Shown in pieces: positions 34,997-44,264 of a stretch of 64,000 bases of DNA. Under the pieces are notes generated by a model that did not search any database, was not told the DNA's origin, and saw nothing but the letters and a program-made list of their open reading frames with translations. The stretch is from Tenacibaculum finnmarkense. Its GTDB lineage: Bacteria; Bacteroidota; Bacteroidia; Flavobacteriales; Flavobacteriaceae. The DNA lies in the NCBI RefSeq assembly GCF_900239185.1, contig NZ_OENA01000053.1:248305-312304 (forward strand), in the 5' to 3' direction. Position 1 is the stretch's first letter. The number at the start of each line of letters is the position of its first letter. Both the position numbers and the translations under genes were made by a program.

Positions 34997-36257
34997 GAAA
35001 CTTATATTAGTATTACTTGTATTAAGTGCAATAACAACGTTTGCACAGAGAAATAGTGCTTCGCCTTATTCTTATTTTGGAATTGGTGAAACTTTTGAAG
35101 CAGCGACTGTAGAGAACGCTTCTATGGGAGGGATTGGAGTTGCTTTAAATGATACGCATCATTTAAACTTTGTAAATCCGGCAGCAAACGCATCTTTAAG
35201 AGTTGCTACTTATGGTATTGGTGCTAGTTCAAATTTTTTAACATTAGAAAAAGAAAATACGTCTAATTCTGGGAGTTCAACAAGTTTAAGATATGTTTCT
35301 TTAGGGTTTCCTTTAGGTAAAAAAGCAGGGTTGTCGGTCGGTTTACAGCCATTTACATCTGTAGGGTATTCTTTGTTAGATACTCAAATTAAAGATGAAA
35401 TAACCTCTTTTAAAGGTGAGGGAGGAACAAATAAAATATATGCAAGTTTTGGTACCTATATCGTTAAAGGGCTTTCAGTAGGGCTAGAAGCGGGGTATAT
35501 TTTTGGAAACCTAGAAAACAATGTAATACATCAAAAAAACGGAATTCATTTAGCTACAAAATATCAAGATAAAGTAGATGTAAGAGGTGGTCTTTTGAAA
35601 TTTGGAGCACAATATAAAACTCTTTTGAATGATAAAATAAATTTATATACAGGAGCTTCTTTTAGTTTTAAAAATGATTTATCGACTAAAGGAAACAAAA
35701 AAATGTCTTCAATTATTTTAAATCTTTCAGGGCAAGAAACAGAAAAAAAGCAGTTTTTTACTAGGGCTGTTAATGGAGATATAACAATACCAATGAAAAG
35801 TGTTTTTGGTTTTGGTTTCGGAAAAGAAAATAAATGGTACCTAGGGGTTAATCAAGAATTCAAAAGTGCTTTAAATACCAATAGTAACTTAGCTGTCAAT
35901 GGTAACGGATATAAATATGATGACTCAAATAGGTTGTCGATAGGAGGGTATTATATTCCTAAAATAAATTCGATTTCAAATTATTGGAAAAGAGTTACCT
36001 ATAGGGCTGGTATGCGTTTTGAAGATACCGGATTGTTAATACAAACGGGTACTGATTTTACAGAAATAAAAGACTTTGGCATAAATGTTGGGTTAGGATT
36101 GCCATTGCCAAGACAATTATCGAATGTAAACATCGGCTTAGAGTATGGGCAAAAAGGAACGGTTAGTAATAACTTAATAAAAGAAAAATATTTTAATGTT
36201 CGATTAAGTTTATCTTTGAATAGTACTAAGTGGTTTCATAAAAGAAAAATAGATTAA
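34989..36257 (+). CDS. Outer-membrane beta-barrel protein
   Basis: The 422 residues start with a signal peptide (LILVLLVLSAITTFAQ) and continue with SPYSYFGIGETFEAATVENASMGGIGVAL. The rest consists of many amphipathic beta strands and ends in VRLSLSLNSTKWFHKRKID, as in the FadL/OMPP1-like barrels of Bacteroidetes. It probably sits in the outer membrane; the solute is unknown. It overlaps coaX by 8 bases and is followed by the TPR protein, a conserved flavobacterial order. Confidence 0.78.
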   Translation: MIKKLILVLLVLSAITTFAQRNSASPYSYFGIGETFEAATVENASMGGIGVALNDTHHLNFVNPAANASLRVATYGIGASSNFLTLEKENTSNSGSSTSLRYVSLGFPLGKKAGLSVGLQPFTSVGYSLLDTQIKDEITSFKGEGGTNKIYASFGTYIVKGLSVGLEAGYIFGNLENNVIHQKNGIHLATKYQDKVDVRGGLLKFGAQYKTLLNDKINLYTGASFSFKNDLSTKGNKKMSSIILNLSGQETEKKQFFTRAVNGDITIPMKSVFGFGFGKENKWYLGVNQEFKSALNTNSNLAVNGNGYKYDDSNRLSIGGYYIPKINSISNYWKRVTYRAGMRFEDTGLLIQTGTDFTEIKDFGINVGLGLPLPRQLSNVNIGLEYGQKGTVSNNLIKEKYFNVRLSLSLNSTKWFHKRKID

Positions 36258-36281
36258 CAAAACAACAAAACAATCAATAGG

Positions 36282-37592
36282 ATGAAGAAAATTACGTATT
36301 TGCTAACAGGATTATTTTTGTTTGTGGCAGTAAACGGTGTCAAGGCGCAAGCAAGTCAAGAGTGTAACATGAAGTACAATCTTTTTAAAGGAGACACAAA
36401 AACAGGTAAGTATGATGCTGCCAAAATAAACTTAGAGTATTTATTAGCTAACTGCCCAAAATTATCAGTTAACATTTATAAATATGGGTCTAAAATTGCA
36501 CAAAAAACAAAAGACCCTGTTTTAGCAAAAAGAATTTATGAAGCTAGATTTGTTAATTTTCCTGTAAAAGGTGCTGCAAAAGCACATAGTAACTACGCAA
36601 CGTATTTGCTGAAAAATAAATTAGCAACCGATCAAGAGGTTTTTGTATACTTAAAAAAGGCATACGATATTTCACCTAAAGATATGAGTGTTAAAAATAT
36701 TTTCAGATATTTTCAATCAACAGCAGATGCTAATAAAGATAGCAATCCTCAAAAAGTTTTTGATACTTATGATGATGTAATGGAGTCTGTTAATGAAAAA
36801 TTAGAAGACTATAATAAGAAAGTAGCTAAACTGCAATTAAAAGATTCTTTAGGTACTATTGGTGCTAGAGAAAAAAGAAATTTAAAAGCGTATACAATTA
36901 ACTCTACTTCTTTAGGACAAGTAGAAGGAGGTTTAGATGCGATGATTTCTAAAATAGCAACTTGTGAGCGATTAATTCCTATTTATACTAGAGATTTTGA
37001 AGGAAAGAAAACTGACGGAGTTTGGTTAAAAAGAGCGGTTTCAAGAATGTATAATAAAGGATGTCAAACAGACCCTTTATTTGAAAAGTTAGCAAATGCC
37101 TATGCTGAAACAACACAGTCGTCAGATGCATACAATTTCTTAGCGGGAGTTTTAGCTAAAAATGGTGATAAAAGTGGTGCTACTCAAATGAAAAAGAAAG
37201 CTTTTGATTTAGAAACAGATCCGTTTAAAAAGGCGAAGTATAAATTAAGAGAAGCACAAAGTGCAGGAGGAAGCAGAGCAAGAGCTTTAGCATATGAAGC
37301 GTTAAAATATAACCCAAATATGGGGAAAGCATATTTATTTATCGCAAGTTTATATCAAAGAAGTGCCAATTCTTGTGGTGCTGATGAATTTGAAAAAAGA
37401 ATGGTATATGTAGCTGCTTTAAACAAAGCTTTAAAAGCAAGTAAAGTAGATCCGGGATGTGGTGCTGGTAGATATATTGCTAGTTATAGAAAAAATATGC
37501 CATCAAAAAAATTAGTATTCCAAAAAGGGGTTGCTTCAGGAGCAACGCATAAAATTGGATGTTGGATTGGTGAAACTGTTCGTATTCCATAA
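36282..37592 (+). CDS. Periplasmic TPR-repeat protein
   Basis: The 436 residues have a signal peptide (TYLLTGLFLFVAVNGVKAQ) and helical repeats: DAAKINLEYLLANCP, VYLKKAYDISPKDMSVKN, AYNFLAGVLAKNGDKSGATQMK and GKAYLFIASLYQRSANSCGA. These fit degenerate tetratricopeptide repeats. Several Cys (QECNM, ANCPK, ATCER, KGCQT, NSCGA, PGCGA, IGCWI) suggest disulphides. It is probably a scaffold in envelope assembly, given lptC and the PPIase in the same run; no exact role is known. Confidence 0.78.
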   Translation: MKKITYLLTGLFLFVAVNGVKAQASQECNMKYNLFKGDTKTGKYDAAKINLEYLLANCPKLSVNIYKYGSKIAQKTKDPVLAKRIYEARFVNFPVKGAAKAHSNYATYLLKNKLATDQEVFVYLKKAYDISPKDMSVKNIFRYFQSTADANKDSNPQKVFDTYDDVMESVNEKLEDYNKKVAKLQLKDSLGTIGAREKRNLKAYTINSTSLGQVEGGLDAMISKIATCERLIPIYTRDFEGKKTDGVWLKRAVSRMYNKGCQTDPLFEKLANAYAETTQSSDAYNFLAGVLAKNGDKSGATQMKKKAFDLETDPFKKAKYKLREAQSAGGSRARALAYEALKYNPNMGKAYLFIASLYQRSANSCGADEFEKRMVYVAALNKALKASKVDPGCGAGRYIASYRKNMPSKKLVFQKGVASGATHKIGCWIGETVRIP

Positions 37593-37598
37593 TAAATT

Positions 37599-38168
37599 TT
37601 GATGAAACAAAATATCACAAATACATACAAAAGCATTGTTGCCATTTTTATGGTAACAATGCTTTTTTCATGCGTAAATTCTAAAAAAGAAGTACGAGAT
37701 TTTTTAGCGGATAAAAATATGCCCGTAGGAATGGCTAAAAATATCTACCATGTTAAAAAAGATTCAGGGAAAATAACCTCGAAAACAAAAGCGCCTATTT
37801 TTCATGACTTTTCTAACCGTAAAGACCACCCTTATACGGAGTTTCCAAAAGGAATTAAAATTGTTTCTATTGATAAAACCCAACGTGATTCAACAAGTAT
37901 TACAGGGGATTATGCCATAACATATACCAAAACTGCAATTTCTGAAATTAAAGGAAATGTGGTTATTTTAAATTATAAAGAAAATACAAAATTAGAAACC
38001 AATCAGTTATTTTGGGATCAAAAAGAACATTATTTTTTTACCGAAGATGGTTTTAGATTAACAACATTGCAAGACACGATTAATGGTTTTGGTTTTGAAT
38101 CAAAAGAAAACTTAACCAAATGGATTGCCAAAGATATAACAGGGAATTTACAAGCCAACCAAAAATAA
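37599..38168 (+). CDS. lptC: LPS export protein LptC
   Basis: LptC hands LPS from the LptBFG transporter to LptA in the periplasm. The 189 residues begin with a lipoprotein-like signal ending FSCVNSKKE. They contain a beta-jellyroll stretch (SKTKAPIFHDFSNRKDHPYTEFPKGIKI, ENTKLETNQLFWDQKEHYFFTEDGFRL, NGFGFESKENLTKW) typical of Bacteroidetes LptC. It is 6 bases after the TPR gene and precedes a small membrane protein. Confidence 0.83.
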   Translation: MMKQNITNTYKSIVAIFMVTMLFSCVNSKKEVRDFLADKNMPVGMAKNIYHVKKDSGKITSKTKAPIFHDFSNRKDHPYTEFPKGIKIVSIDKTQRDSTSITGDYAITYTKTAISEIKGNVVILNYKENTKLETNQLFWDQKEHYFFTEDGFRLTTLQDTINGFGFESKENLTKWIAKDITGNLQANQK

Positions 38169-38210
38169 AGCAGAAAAATAACATACAAGTATAAATAGAA
38201 AGATAATAAT

Positions 38211-38408
38211 ATGAACACTTTTTGGAAATATTTACAATACGGGTACTTAGTTATTGGCGCACTTTTTTTTATTGAAGGGATTTTAAAATTTAATTCAGAT
38301 AAAGAAGAAGCATTTATTATGTTTGGTTTTGGTATCTTTATTACTTTAATTTTCTTTTTTAAACGTCATTTTAGAAGAAAACTAGCGAAGAGAAATCAAC
38401 AACAATAA
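38211..38408 (+). CDS. Small two-helix membrane protein
   Basis: The product has 65 residues, with hydrophobic segments at about 8-26 (LQYGYLVIGALFFIEGIL) and 33-52 (EAFIMFGFGIFITLIFFF), then a basic tail (KRHFRRKLAKRNQQQ). No family is recognised. Its stop overlaps the next ATG by one base (TAATG), which implies translational coupling to the CNNM/CBS gene. It is a conserved small member of this operon in flavobacteria. Confidence 0.7.
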   Translation: MNTFWKYLQYGYLVIGALFFIEGILKFNSDKEEAFIMFGFGIFITLIFFFKRHFRRKLAKRNQQQ

Positions 38409-39700
38409 TGGAATTTGAAATCATTGTAATTTTTGCCTCAATACTATTTTCAGCCTTTTTTTCAGGCATGGAAATCGCCTTTATTTCGGCGAATAAATTA
38501 CATATTGAATTAGAGAAAAATAGGGTAGGTTTTTTGCCTAAAATTTTAGCGATATTAACCGAAAAATCTTCAAAATTTATCACCACAATGTTGGTTGGTA
38601 ATAATGTAGCGTTGGTTATTTATAGTTATTTTATGGGGCGTTTGCTAATGCACTGGTTTCAATTAGCATTACCAAGTACTATTACCTTTGTAAATTATTT
38701 GTTAGACGATTTAAGTTTGTTAACCCAAACAGTAATATCGACCATTGTTATTTTAGTAACAGCAGAATTTTTACCCAAAACAATGTTTCGGATTTATGCC
38801 AATGAAATGCTCAAATTTTTTGTGGTTCCTGCCTATTTTTTTTACTTGTTATTTTATGGAATTACATGGGTTATTACCAAAATTTCAGATTTTTTCCTCT
38901 TTCTTATCTTCCAAATAAAAGAAAACGAAACTAAAACAGAGTTTAGCAAAGAAGAGCTAGGAAATTATATTGTAGAACAATTAGATAGAGGAAATGATGC
39001 CGATGCTATTGATTCGGAAATTCAAATTTTTCAAAATGCTTTAGAGTTTCACAAGGTAAAAGCTCGTGAAATAATGGTGCCTCGTACCGAAATAATGGCT
39101 ATTGAGATGCACGAATCAGTAGAAAACCTAAAAAATATATTTATAACAACAGGTTTGTCTAAAATATTGGTATATAAAAACTCGTTAGACGATATTTTAG
39201 GCTATGTAAATGCCTTTGAGTTATTTAAAAATCCTACATCTATTAAATCAATATTATTGCCTGTTGAATTTGTGCCAGAATCAATGATAATTAACGATGT
39301 TTTAAATAGTTTAATGAAAAAGCGCAAAAGCATTGCGGTGGTTGTTGATGAATATGGCGGTACTTCAGGTATTATTACTGTAGAAGACGTGGTAGAAGAA
39401 TTGTTTGGTGAAATTGAGGATGAGCATGATAATCAAGAATTATTAGAAGAAAAAATAAACGCTACTGAATTTAATTTTTCGGCACGTTTAGAGGTTGATT
39501 ATTTAAATGAAGAATACGATTTAAACATTCCTAAAGAAGAAGCTTACGAAACTTTAGGTGGTTTTATTATAAATTACACCGAAACAATACCCGAGCAAGG
39601 CACTATTTTACAGCTAGATAAACTCTACATAAAAATACTAAAAGTAAGCGCTACAAAAATTGATGATTTGTATTTAAAAATTACCGATAAAGAAGCTTAA
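38408..39700 (+). CDS. CNNM/CBS-domain transport protein (CorC/hemolysin family)
   Basis: The 430 residues have an N-terminal CNNM (DUF21) membrane domain (about 1-170) with ILFSAFFSGMEIAFISANKL and TEFLPKTMFRIYANEM. Next is a CBS pair (about 200-330) with KAREIMVPRTEIMAIEM and RKSIAVVVDEYGGTSGIITVEDVVEELFGEIEDE, and a C-terminal transporter-associated domain. Such proteins are thought to export Mg2+/Co2+. GldE is a relative, but its usual partner gldD is not here, so I do not call this GldE. Confidence 0.88.
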   Translation: MEFEIIVIFASILFSAFFSGMEIAFISANKLHIELEKNRVGFLPKILAILTEKSSKFITTMLVGNNVALVIYSYFMGRLLMHWFQLALPSTITFVNYLLDDLSLLTQTVISTIVILVTAEFLPKTMFRIYANEMLKFFVVPAYFFYLLFYGITWVITKISDFFLFLIFQIKENETKTEFSKEELGNYIVEQLDRGNDADAIDSEIQIFQNALEFHKVKAREIMVPRTEIMAIEMHESVENLKNIFITTGLSKILVYKNSLDDILGYVNAFELFKNPTSIKSILLPVEFVPESMIINDVLNSLMKKRKSIAVVVDEYGGTSGIITVEDVVEELFGEIEDEHDNQELLEEKINATEFNFSARLEVDYLNEEYDLNIPKEEAYETLGGFIINYTETIPEQGTILQLDKLYIKILKVSATKIDDLYLKITDKEA

Positions 39701-39778
39701 AAAAAACAGCTTCAAAAAACATTGTTTTATTTAAAGTGAAATTGTATTTTCGCTCACTGTTAATAAAATAAATAACGT

Positions 39779-41896
39779 ATGGCAATCTTATCGAAAATTA
39801 GAGAACGTTCAATGTTCTTAATTCTTGTAATTGGTTTAGCACTTTTTGCTTTTGTATTAGACCCTTCTACAATATCAGACTTTTTTAATGCAAGTAAAGT
39901 AAATGAAATTGGCGAAGTAAATGGAGAAGTCATCTCTCGTCAAGAATTTGCAGAAGCTTTAGAGGCATATAAAACACAAACAGGTAACCGTGTTTCTGAA
40001 ATGCAAGCAGCTAAAACTGTTTGGGGAAATATTGTTAGACAAAAAATTTATAAAACTCAGTTAGAAGAAGCAGGAATTACTGTGGGCGATGCTGATATTA
40101 TGAATAGTTTATATGAAACAGAATTCATACAAAACGATCCAAGGTTTCAAACTTCAAATATTTTAGATAAAAATAAACTAAAAAGTTATTTAGCTACAAT
40201 TAAAGAAGAAAATGGTGCTGATTGGAGAAATTGGCAAAATTATATGTCTTCTTTAAAAAACAACCTTGAAAAAACAGCGTACGACAATCTTGTTGCTGCA
40301 GGTTTAGGTGCATCGTTAAAAGAAGGTGAAGCGCAATATTTAACTGCAAATACAAAAATTTCAGGTAAATATGTATATGTTCCTTATACTTCAATTAAAG
40401 ATGATCAGGTAAAAATAGCTGCAAGCGATATTAAAAATTACATTAGCAAGCATTCAGCAGAATTTCAAGTGGCTGCTTCAAGAGACATCAACTTTGTAAA
40501 GTTTGATATTAAAGCAACAACTCAAGACGAAACTTTAATTAAAGCACAAGTTGCTAGCTTAATTGAAGATTCAGAAACTAAAGGAAGTGTTGCTGTAAAA
40601 GGATTAAAAAATACGACTGATTATGCAGTATTTTTATCAGAAAATAATTCTGACACAACACTTGATAACAATTACAAATTCAAATCTCAAGTACCACAAG
40701 CAGTAGCAAAAGCTATTTTTAATGGTAAACAAGGTGATGTTTTTGGTCCTTATAAAGATGCAAATTATTTTAAATTATCAAAAATAACAACGGTAACTCA
40801 ATTACCAGACTCTGCTAAGGCAAGTCATATTTTAATTCCTTTTGTTGGAGCTGCAAGCGCAGATGCTACGGTTACCCAAACAGAAGAACAAGCAAAACAA
40901 ACTGCTGATAGTTTATTGGCAATTGTAAAAGGGAGTAGTGCTAAATTTGCTGCTTTAGCAAAAGAGTTTTCTTCGGATAAAGGTTCTGCTGAAAAAGGTG
41001 GTTTTTATGACTGGTTTGGTTATAACAGAATGGTGCCTTCTTTTAGGGATTTCGTTTTTGAAGGAAAAAAAGATGCTGTAGGGGTTGTAAAATCTCAATT
41101 TGGATTCCATGTAATTAAAATTGATGGTCAAAAGAATTTTCAGCCAGTGGTTAAATTAGCAACATTTTCTCGTAAAATTGAAGCTTCTGAAGCAACTGAA
41201 GATGCTGTTTTTAAAAATGCCGAAACATTTGCTTTAGCATTATCAAACGGTAAAAGTTTTGACGAAGTAGTAAAAGCACAAAAATTAACTTCTCAGCCAG
41301 CAATTGGTTTAAAACCTTTAGATGAAACAGTAGCAGGTATTGGAAAAGAAAGAGAAATTATTACCTGGTCTTTTAACAAAGAAACTAAAAAAGGCGCTTC
41401 TAAACGTTTTGATATTGAAGGTGGTTATGTCGTGGCAACTTTAACTGGTAAAACAGCAAAAGGTTTAATGTCGGCTGAAAAAGCAACAGCACAAGTACGC
41501 CCTATTTTAACAAACTTTAAAAAAGCGAAATTAATTGAAGCTAAAATTACTGGAACTACTTTAGCTGAAATAGCAAAATCAGTTTCTGTAACAGTTAAAA
41601 ATGCTACGGATGTAAATTTACAATCGCCAACAATTTCAGGAGTAGGATATGAGCCAAAAATAATAGGTGCAATGCTTAACGCTAAGCAAAACAAGGTAAT
41701 TAAAAATGTAGTAGGTGACAAAGGTGTGTTTGCTTTTCAGGTAACAGCTAAAAAATTACCAACAGCATTACCAAATTACGATTCTTTTAGAAAGCGTTTA
41801 GTAAACGAACGAAAAAATAAAACATTCCAAATGTATGAAGCGATTAAAAAAGTATCAAACATTGAAGACAATATGACTTCTTTTTACGGAATCTAA
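39779..41896 (+). CDS. Membrane-anchored peptidyl-prolyl isomerase (PpiD/SurA-like)
   Basis: The 705 residues show one N-terminal membrane helix (SMFLILVIGLALFAFVLD), a SurA_N-like chaperone region (GEVNGEVISRQEFAEALEAYK) and a parvulin domain at about 345-450: SAKASHILIPFVG, KFAALAKEFSSDKGSAEKGG and QFGFHVIKIDG. The C-terminal third is a further chaperone-like domain. It should help fold secreted outer-membrane proteins. Its own terminator follows. A single gene between the CNNM gene and a lipoprotein gene. Confidence 0.9.
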   Translation: MAILSKIRERSMFLILVIGLALFAFVLDPSTISDFFNASKVNEIGEVNGEVISRQEFAEALEAYKTQTGNRVSEMQAAKTVWGNIVRQKIYKTQLEEAGITVGDADIMNSLYETEFIQNDPRFQTSNILDKNKLKSYLATIKEENGADWRNWQNYMSSLKNNLEKTAYDNLVAAGLGASLKEGEAQYLTANTKISGKYVYVPYTSIKDDQVKIAASDIKNYISKHSAEFQVAASRDINFVKFDIKATTQDETLIKAQVASLIEDSETKGSVAVKGLKNTTDYAVFLSENNSDTTLDNNYKFKSQVPQAVAKAIFNGKQGDVFGPYKDANYFKLSKITTVTQLPDSAKASHILIPFVGAASADATVTQTEEQAKQTADSLLAIVKGSSAKFAALAKEFSSDKGSAEKGGFYDWFGYNRMVPSFRDFVFEGKKDAVGVVKSQFGFHVIKIDGQKNFQPVVKLATFSRKIEASEATEDAVFKNAETFALALSNGKSFDEVVKAQKLTSQPAIGLKPLDETVAGIGKEREIITWSFNKETKKGASKRFDIEGGYVVATLTGKTAKGLMSAEKATAQVRPILTNFKKAKLIEAKITGTTLAEIAKSVSVTVKNATDVNLQSPTISGVGYEPKIIGAMLNAKQNKVIKNVVGDKGVFAFQVTAKKLPTALPNYDSFRKRLVNERKNKTFQMYEAIKKVSNIEDNMTSFYGI

Positions 41897-41915
41897 AAAC
41901 TAAATAAAATATATT

Positions 41916-41945
41916 AAAAAGCCAAACGACTTCGTTTGGCTTTTT
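41916..41945 (+). terminator. Terminator of the PPIase gene
   Basis: AAAAAGCCAAACG (41916-41928) pairs with CGTTTGGCTTTTT (41933-41945), followed by T. Confidence 0.9.
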
Positions 41946-42059
41946 TTTTGCATTTTTTTTAAATTTAAAAGGATTGACTATTGCTTGATTATAATTAAAA
42001 TAGTAGTTTCGCGTCTTATTAAGATTTAATAAAAATAAGTAAAGTAAAAATCAAAGAAA

Positions 42060-43787
42060 ATGAAAAAAAGTAATTTAATTTTTAGTGTACTACTACTAGG
42101 GTTTTTAACCCTATTCACTATGGTTTCTTGTTCTGATGACGATCCGATTCCTATAGTAGATATCGAATTAAACAGTAAAGAATTAACGCTTACCGAAAAA
42201 GGAACATCAGGAATTATCAATGTTTTAAAAGGAAATGGAGCTTATAGTGTAACTTCATCAGATAAAAAAATAGCGACCGCTAGTATAATTACTGATAAAG
42301 AAACCCAAAAAACAACAATTTCAGTAACACCTGTAAGCGCAGGAACAGCGACCATTACGCTTGTTGATGCTGCCGATAAAAAATCGGAAATTACGGTATT
42401 GGTAAAAACTCCTGATGTGGCTATTGAAAAATCATTAGTAAATCTTTTAATAGATGAAGTTGCTACTGTTAAAATTTTAGCAGGTTCTAGCGAGTATGAA
42501 ATAAGTGTAAATAATAGCAATGCAACTGCCGAAATAGTGGGTATGGATATTAAAATTACAGGGAAAGTATTAGGAGAATCTGAAGTAACTTTAACTGATG
42601 TTAAAACTAAAAAAACCGCTGTAATAACCGTTAAAATTACACCAGCACCTGAATTAACTCTTGATAAAGAAAAAGTGGAGTTTATTTTAACGCAAACAGG
42701 AACCGTAACTATTTTAACAGGAACAGCTCCTTATATTTTAACAGATAAATATACTTGGAGTAAAGCAGAATCAACCTATAAAATTGTAAATAAAGAGGGT
42801 GAAGAAGATGTTAATGGAAATATTATCGTTTTTGATAGTACCAAAACAGCTTCAGATAGTTATGTTATTACCGATGCTAAATCAAAAGAAATAGATTTAG
42901 ATGTAAAGGTATTTAAGGCATTAAGTGTATCGGAAACCGCATTAGAAATTCCAAAAGGAAAATCAGTTGAAATAAATTTAGAAGGTAAAATAGATGCAAT
43001 TGAAGTAAGTTCAACAAATTCAGATGCTGCAACTGCTGAAATAAAAGATGAATACGGTTCAAGCAGTCGTACAGTAATTATAAAAACAGCTCAAGTTGGT
43101 TCGGCAGAATTAACTTTTACCGATGGGGTTACCACACAAAAAGTAACGGTAACTGTTATTTCACCAAGCCAGTTAGCTATTTTTAATGATGATGTTGAAG
43201 TAAACACTACAACTGTTTATGAGTTAGGGTCTTTAGGTTTAGTTCTTCAAGGAGGTATTGGCGAATATAATGTTACTTTTAGTAAAGAAAATATTTTAAC
43301 TTTTGATGAAATACAACAATCACCTTTAGATGATAGCAAGTATCATTTAAAATTAAACCGTAATTTTTCTGTTAGAAAAGGTGGTGAGGTAGTTGTTACG
43401 GTATCAAGAAAAGATGATGCTACTGATTCAAAAAGTTTTACCGTAAAATATAAAACGCTAATATCAGCTGCTATAAAAATAAATGGTGTGGATGTTATTC
43501 AGAAAGAAACTTCAGAATATGGTATGGCGACACCTTATTTTACAGCAAATCAAGAAAAAAGTTATGATGTTTATGTAGCATTAGGTACTACTGTTGATTT
43601 TGAAATTTTAAATAATACTATTGATAATTGCACCGTAGATGCTTCAGGTTATGGGTCAGACCGTGGAGAGATTACTGGCGATGCTGCTAAATTTAGCGTA
43701 AAAACACTAAAGTCGGGTAATTATTATGTATCGATAACTAATCCTGAAAATGAACAGGTGCTTTTAGTAACGGTTAGAATTGAATAA
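42060..43787 (+). CDS. Surface-exposed Ig-like repeat lipoprotein
   Basis: The 575 residues open with a lipoprotein signal whose Cys24 is followed by SDDDPIP. An acidic run right after the acylated cysteine is the lipoprotein export signal that sends Bacteroidetes lipoproteins to the cell surface. The body is several BIG2-like immunoglobulin repeats of about 80-90 residues: ELNSKELTLTEKGTSGIINV, AIEKSLVNLLIDEVATVKI, TLDKEKVEFILTQTGTVTI and VSETALEIPKGKSVEINLEG. The last ~120 residues are different and unidentified. Possible roles are adhesion or cell-cell contact. It is closed by a terminator. Confidence 0.8.
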   Translation: MKKSNLIFSVLLLGFLTLFTMVSCSDDDPIPIVDIELNSKELTLTEKGTSGIINVLKGNGAYSVTSSDKKIATASIITDKETQKTTISVTPVSAGTATITLVDAADKKSEITVLVKTPDVAIEKSLVNLLIDEVATVKILAGSSEYEISVNNSNATAEIVGMDIKITGKVLGESEVTLTDVKTKKTAVITVKITPAPELTLDKEKVEFILTQTGTVTILTGTAPYILTDKYTWSKAESTYKIVNKEGEEDVNGNIIVFDSTKTASDSYVITDAKSKEIDLDVKVFKALSVSETALEIPKGKSVEINLEGKIDAIEVSSTNSDAATAEIKDEYGSSSRTVIIKTAQVGSAELTFTDGVTTQKVTVTVISPSQLAIFNDDVEVNTTTVYELGSLGLVLQGGIGEYNVTFSKENILTFDEIQQSPLDDSKYHLKLNRNFSVRKGGEVVVTVSRKDDATDSKSFTVKYKTLISAAIKINGVDVIQKETSEYGMATPYFTANQEKSYDVYVALGTTVDFEILNNTIDNCTVDASGYGSDRGEITGDAAKFSVKTLKSGNYYVSITNPENEQVLLVTVRIE

Positions 43788-43837
43788 TTTTTTTAAAAAA
43801 ATAAATTATTTTAGATAAAATTAAAATTTATATATAC

Positions 43838-43868
43838 AAAAAGCAATCTCAAAATGAGGTTGCTTTTT
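43838..43868 (+). terminator. Terminator of the surface lipoprotein gene
   Basis: AAAAAGCAATCTCA (43838-43851) pairs with TGAGGTTGCTTTTT (43855-43868) with one G-U pair. Confidence 0.82.
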
Positions 43869-43911
43869 TTCTTCTAATTATTTTTAGAGCCTGTTTAAAA
43901 ATTAAATAAAC

Positions 43912-44049
43912 TGTCAGTTCGAGTGATTTTTTTCCTTCAAAAAAGTTGTATCGAGAACTTTTTTAGTATAAAATTCATCAACATCAAAGAACTCAAATTC
44001 TCGATACAATTTTAATTCCTTTTAGTCATTAAAATCACTCGAATTGACA
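43912..44049. repeat. REP/BIME-like inverted pair
   Basis: The left arm starts TGTCAGTTCGAGTGATTTTT and contains GTTGTATCGAGAACTTTT; the right arm reads ATTCTCGATACAATTTTAAT and ends AAAATCACTCGAATTGACA. The arms are inverted copies of each other (TGTCAGTTCGAGTGAT vs ATCACTCGAATTGACA). Each arm alone can also fold, since AGTTC...GAACT flank a T/A stem. This matches REP-type units found in flavobacterial intergenic DNA. Confidence 0.75.
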
Positions 44050-44113
44050 AAAATCATCAAAAAAAAGGAGAACTACGGCAAATTAGCTAAATTAAGATTG
44101 ACGAACTCGAATC

Positions 44114-44202
44114 CTAGCCCCGATTGAAGCAATTGTTTGAGCTCTTTTTTGTTTTTTTCTTTAAAAAAATAAAAAAAGCGAGTGCGGAAAGCGGGAAATA
44201 GC
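44114..44202 (+). repeat. Dispersed ~90-base repeat, copy 3
   Basis: It differs from copy 1 (1495-1584) by one substitution in the left arm (GATTGAAGC vs GATTGTAGC) and by small changes in the T/A core. The right arm GCGAGTGCGGAAAGCGGG plus AAATAGC is identical to copy 1. Confidence 0.87.
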
Positions 44203-44204
44203 TC

Positions 44205-44241
44205 CAAAAAAAAAGACAATCTCAAAACGAGATTGCCTTTT
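44205..44241 (-). terminator. Terminator of lpdA
   Basis: AAAAGACAATCTC (44211-44223) pairs with GAGATTGCCTTTT (44229-44241). The long A run before it becomes the U tract on the minus strand. It lies 24 bases after the lpdA stop. Confidence 0.78.
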
Positions 44242-44264
44242 AAAAAAATGTATTTTAAAATATT

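Larger units (their letters stand above)
43788..44264. other. 477-base gap rich in structured repeats
   Basis: There is no ORF of note. In order it holds a terminator (43838-43868), a REP/BIME-like double hairpin (43912-44049), copy 3 of the dispersed ~90-base repeat (44114-44202) and the lpdA terminator (44205-44241). Nearly the whole gap is inverted-repeat DNA. Confidence 0.8.

Noticed and set aside
38408..39700. Calling the CNNM/CBS protein GldE
   Set aside because: The family fits, but gldD, the usual neighbour of gldE, is absent and the context is lptC and a PPIase.
43788..44264. CRISPR array
   Set aside because: The repeats are inverted hairpins of unequal kind, not regularly spaced direct repeats, and no cas gene is near.
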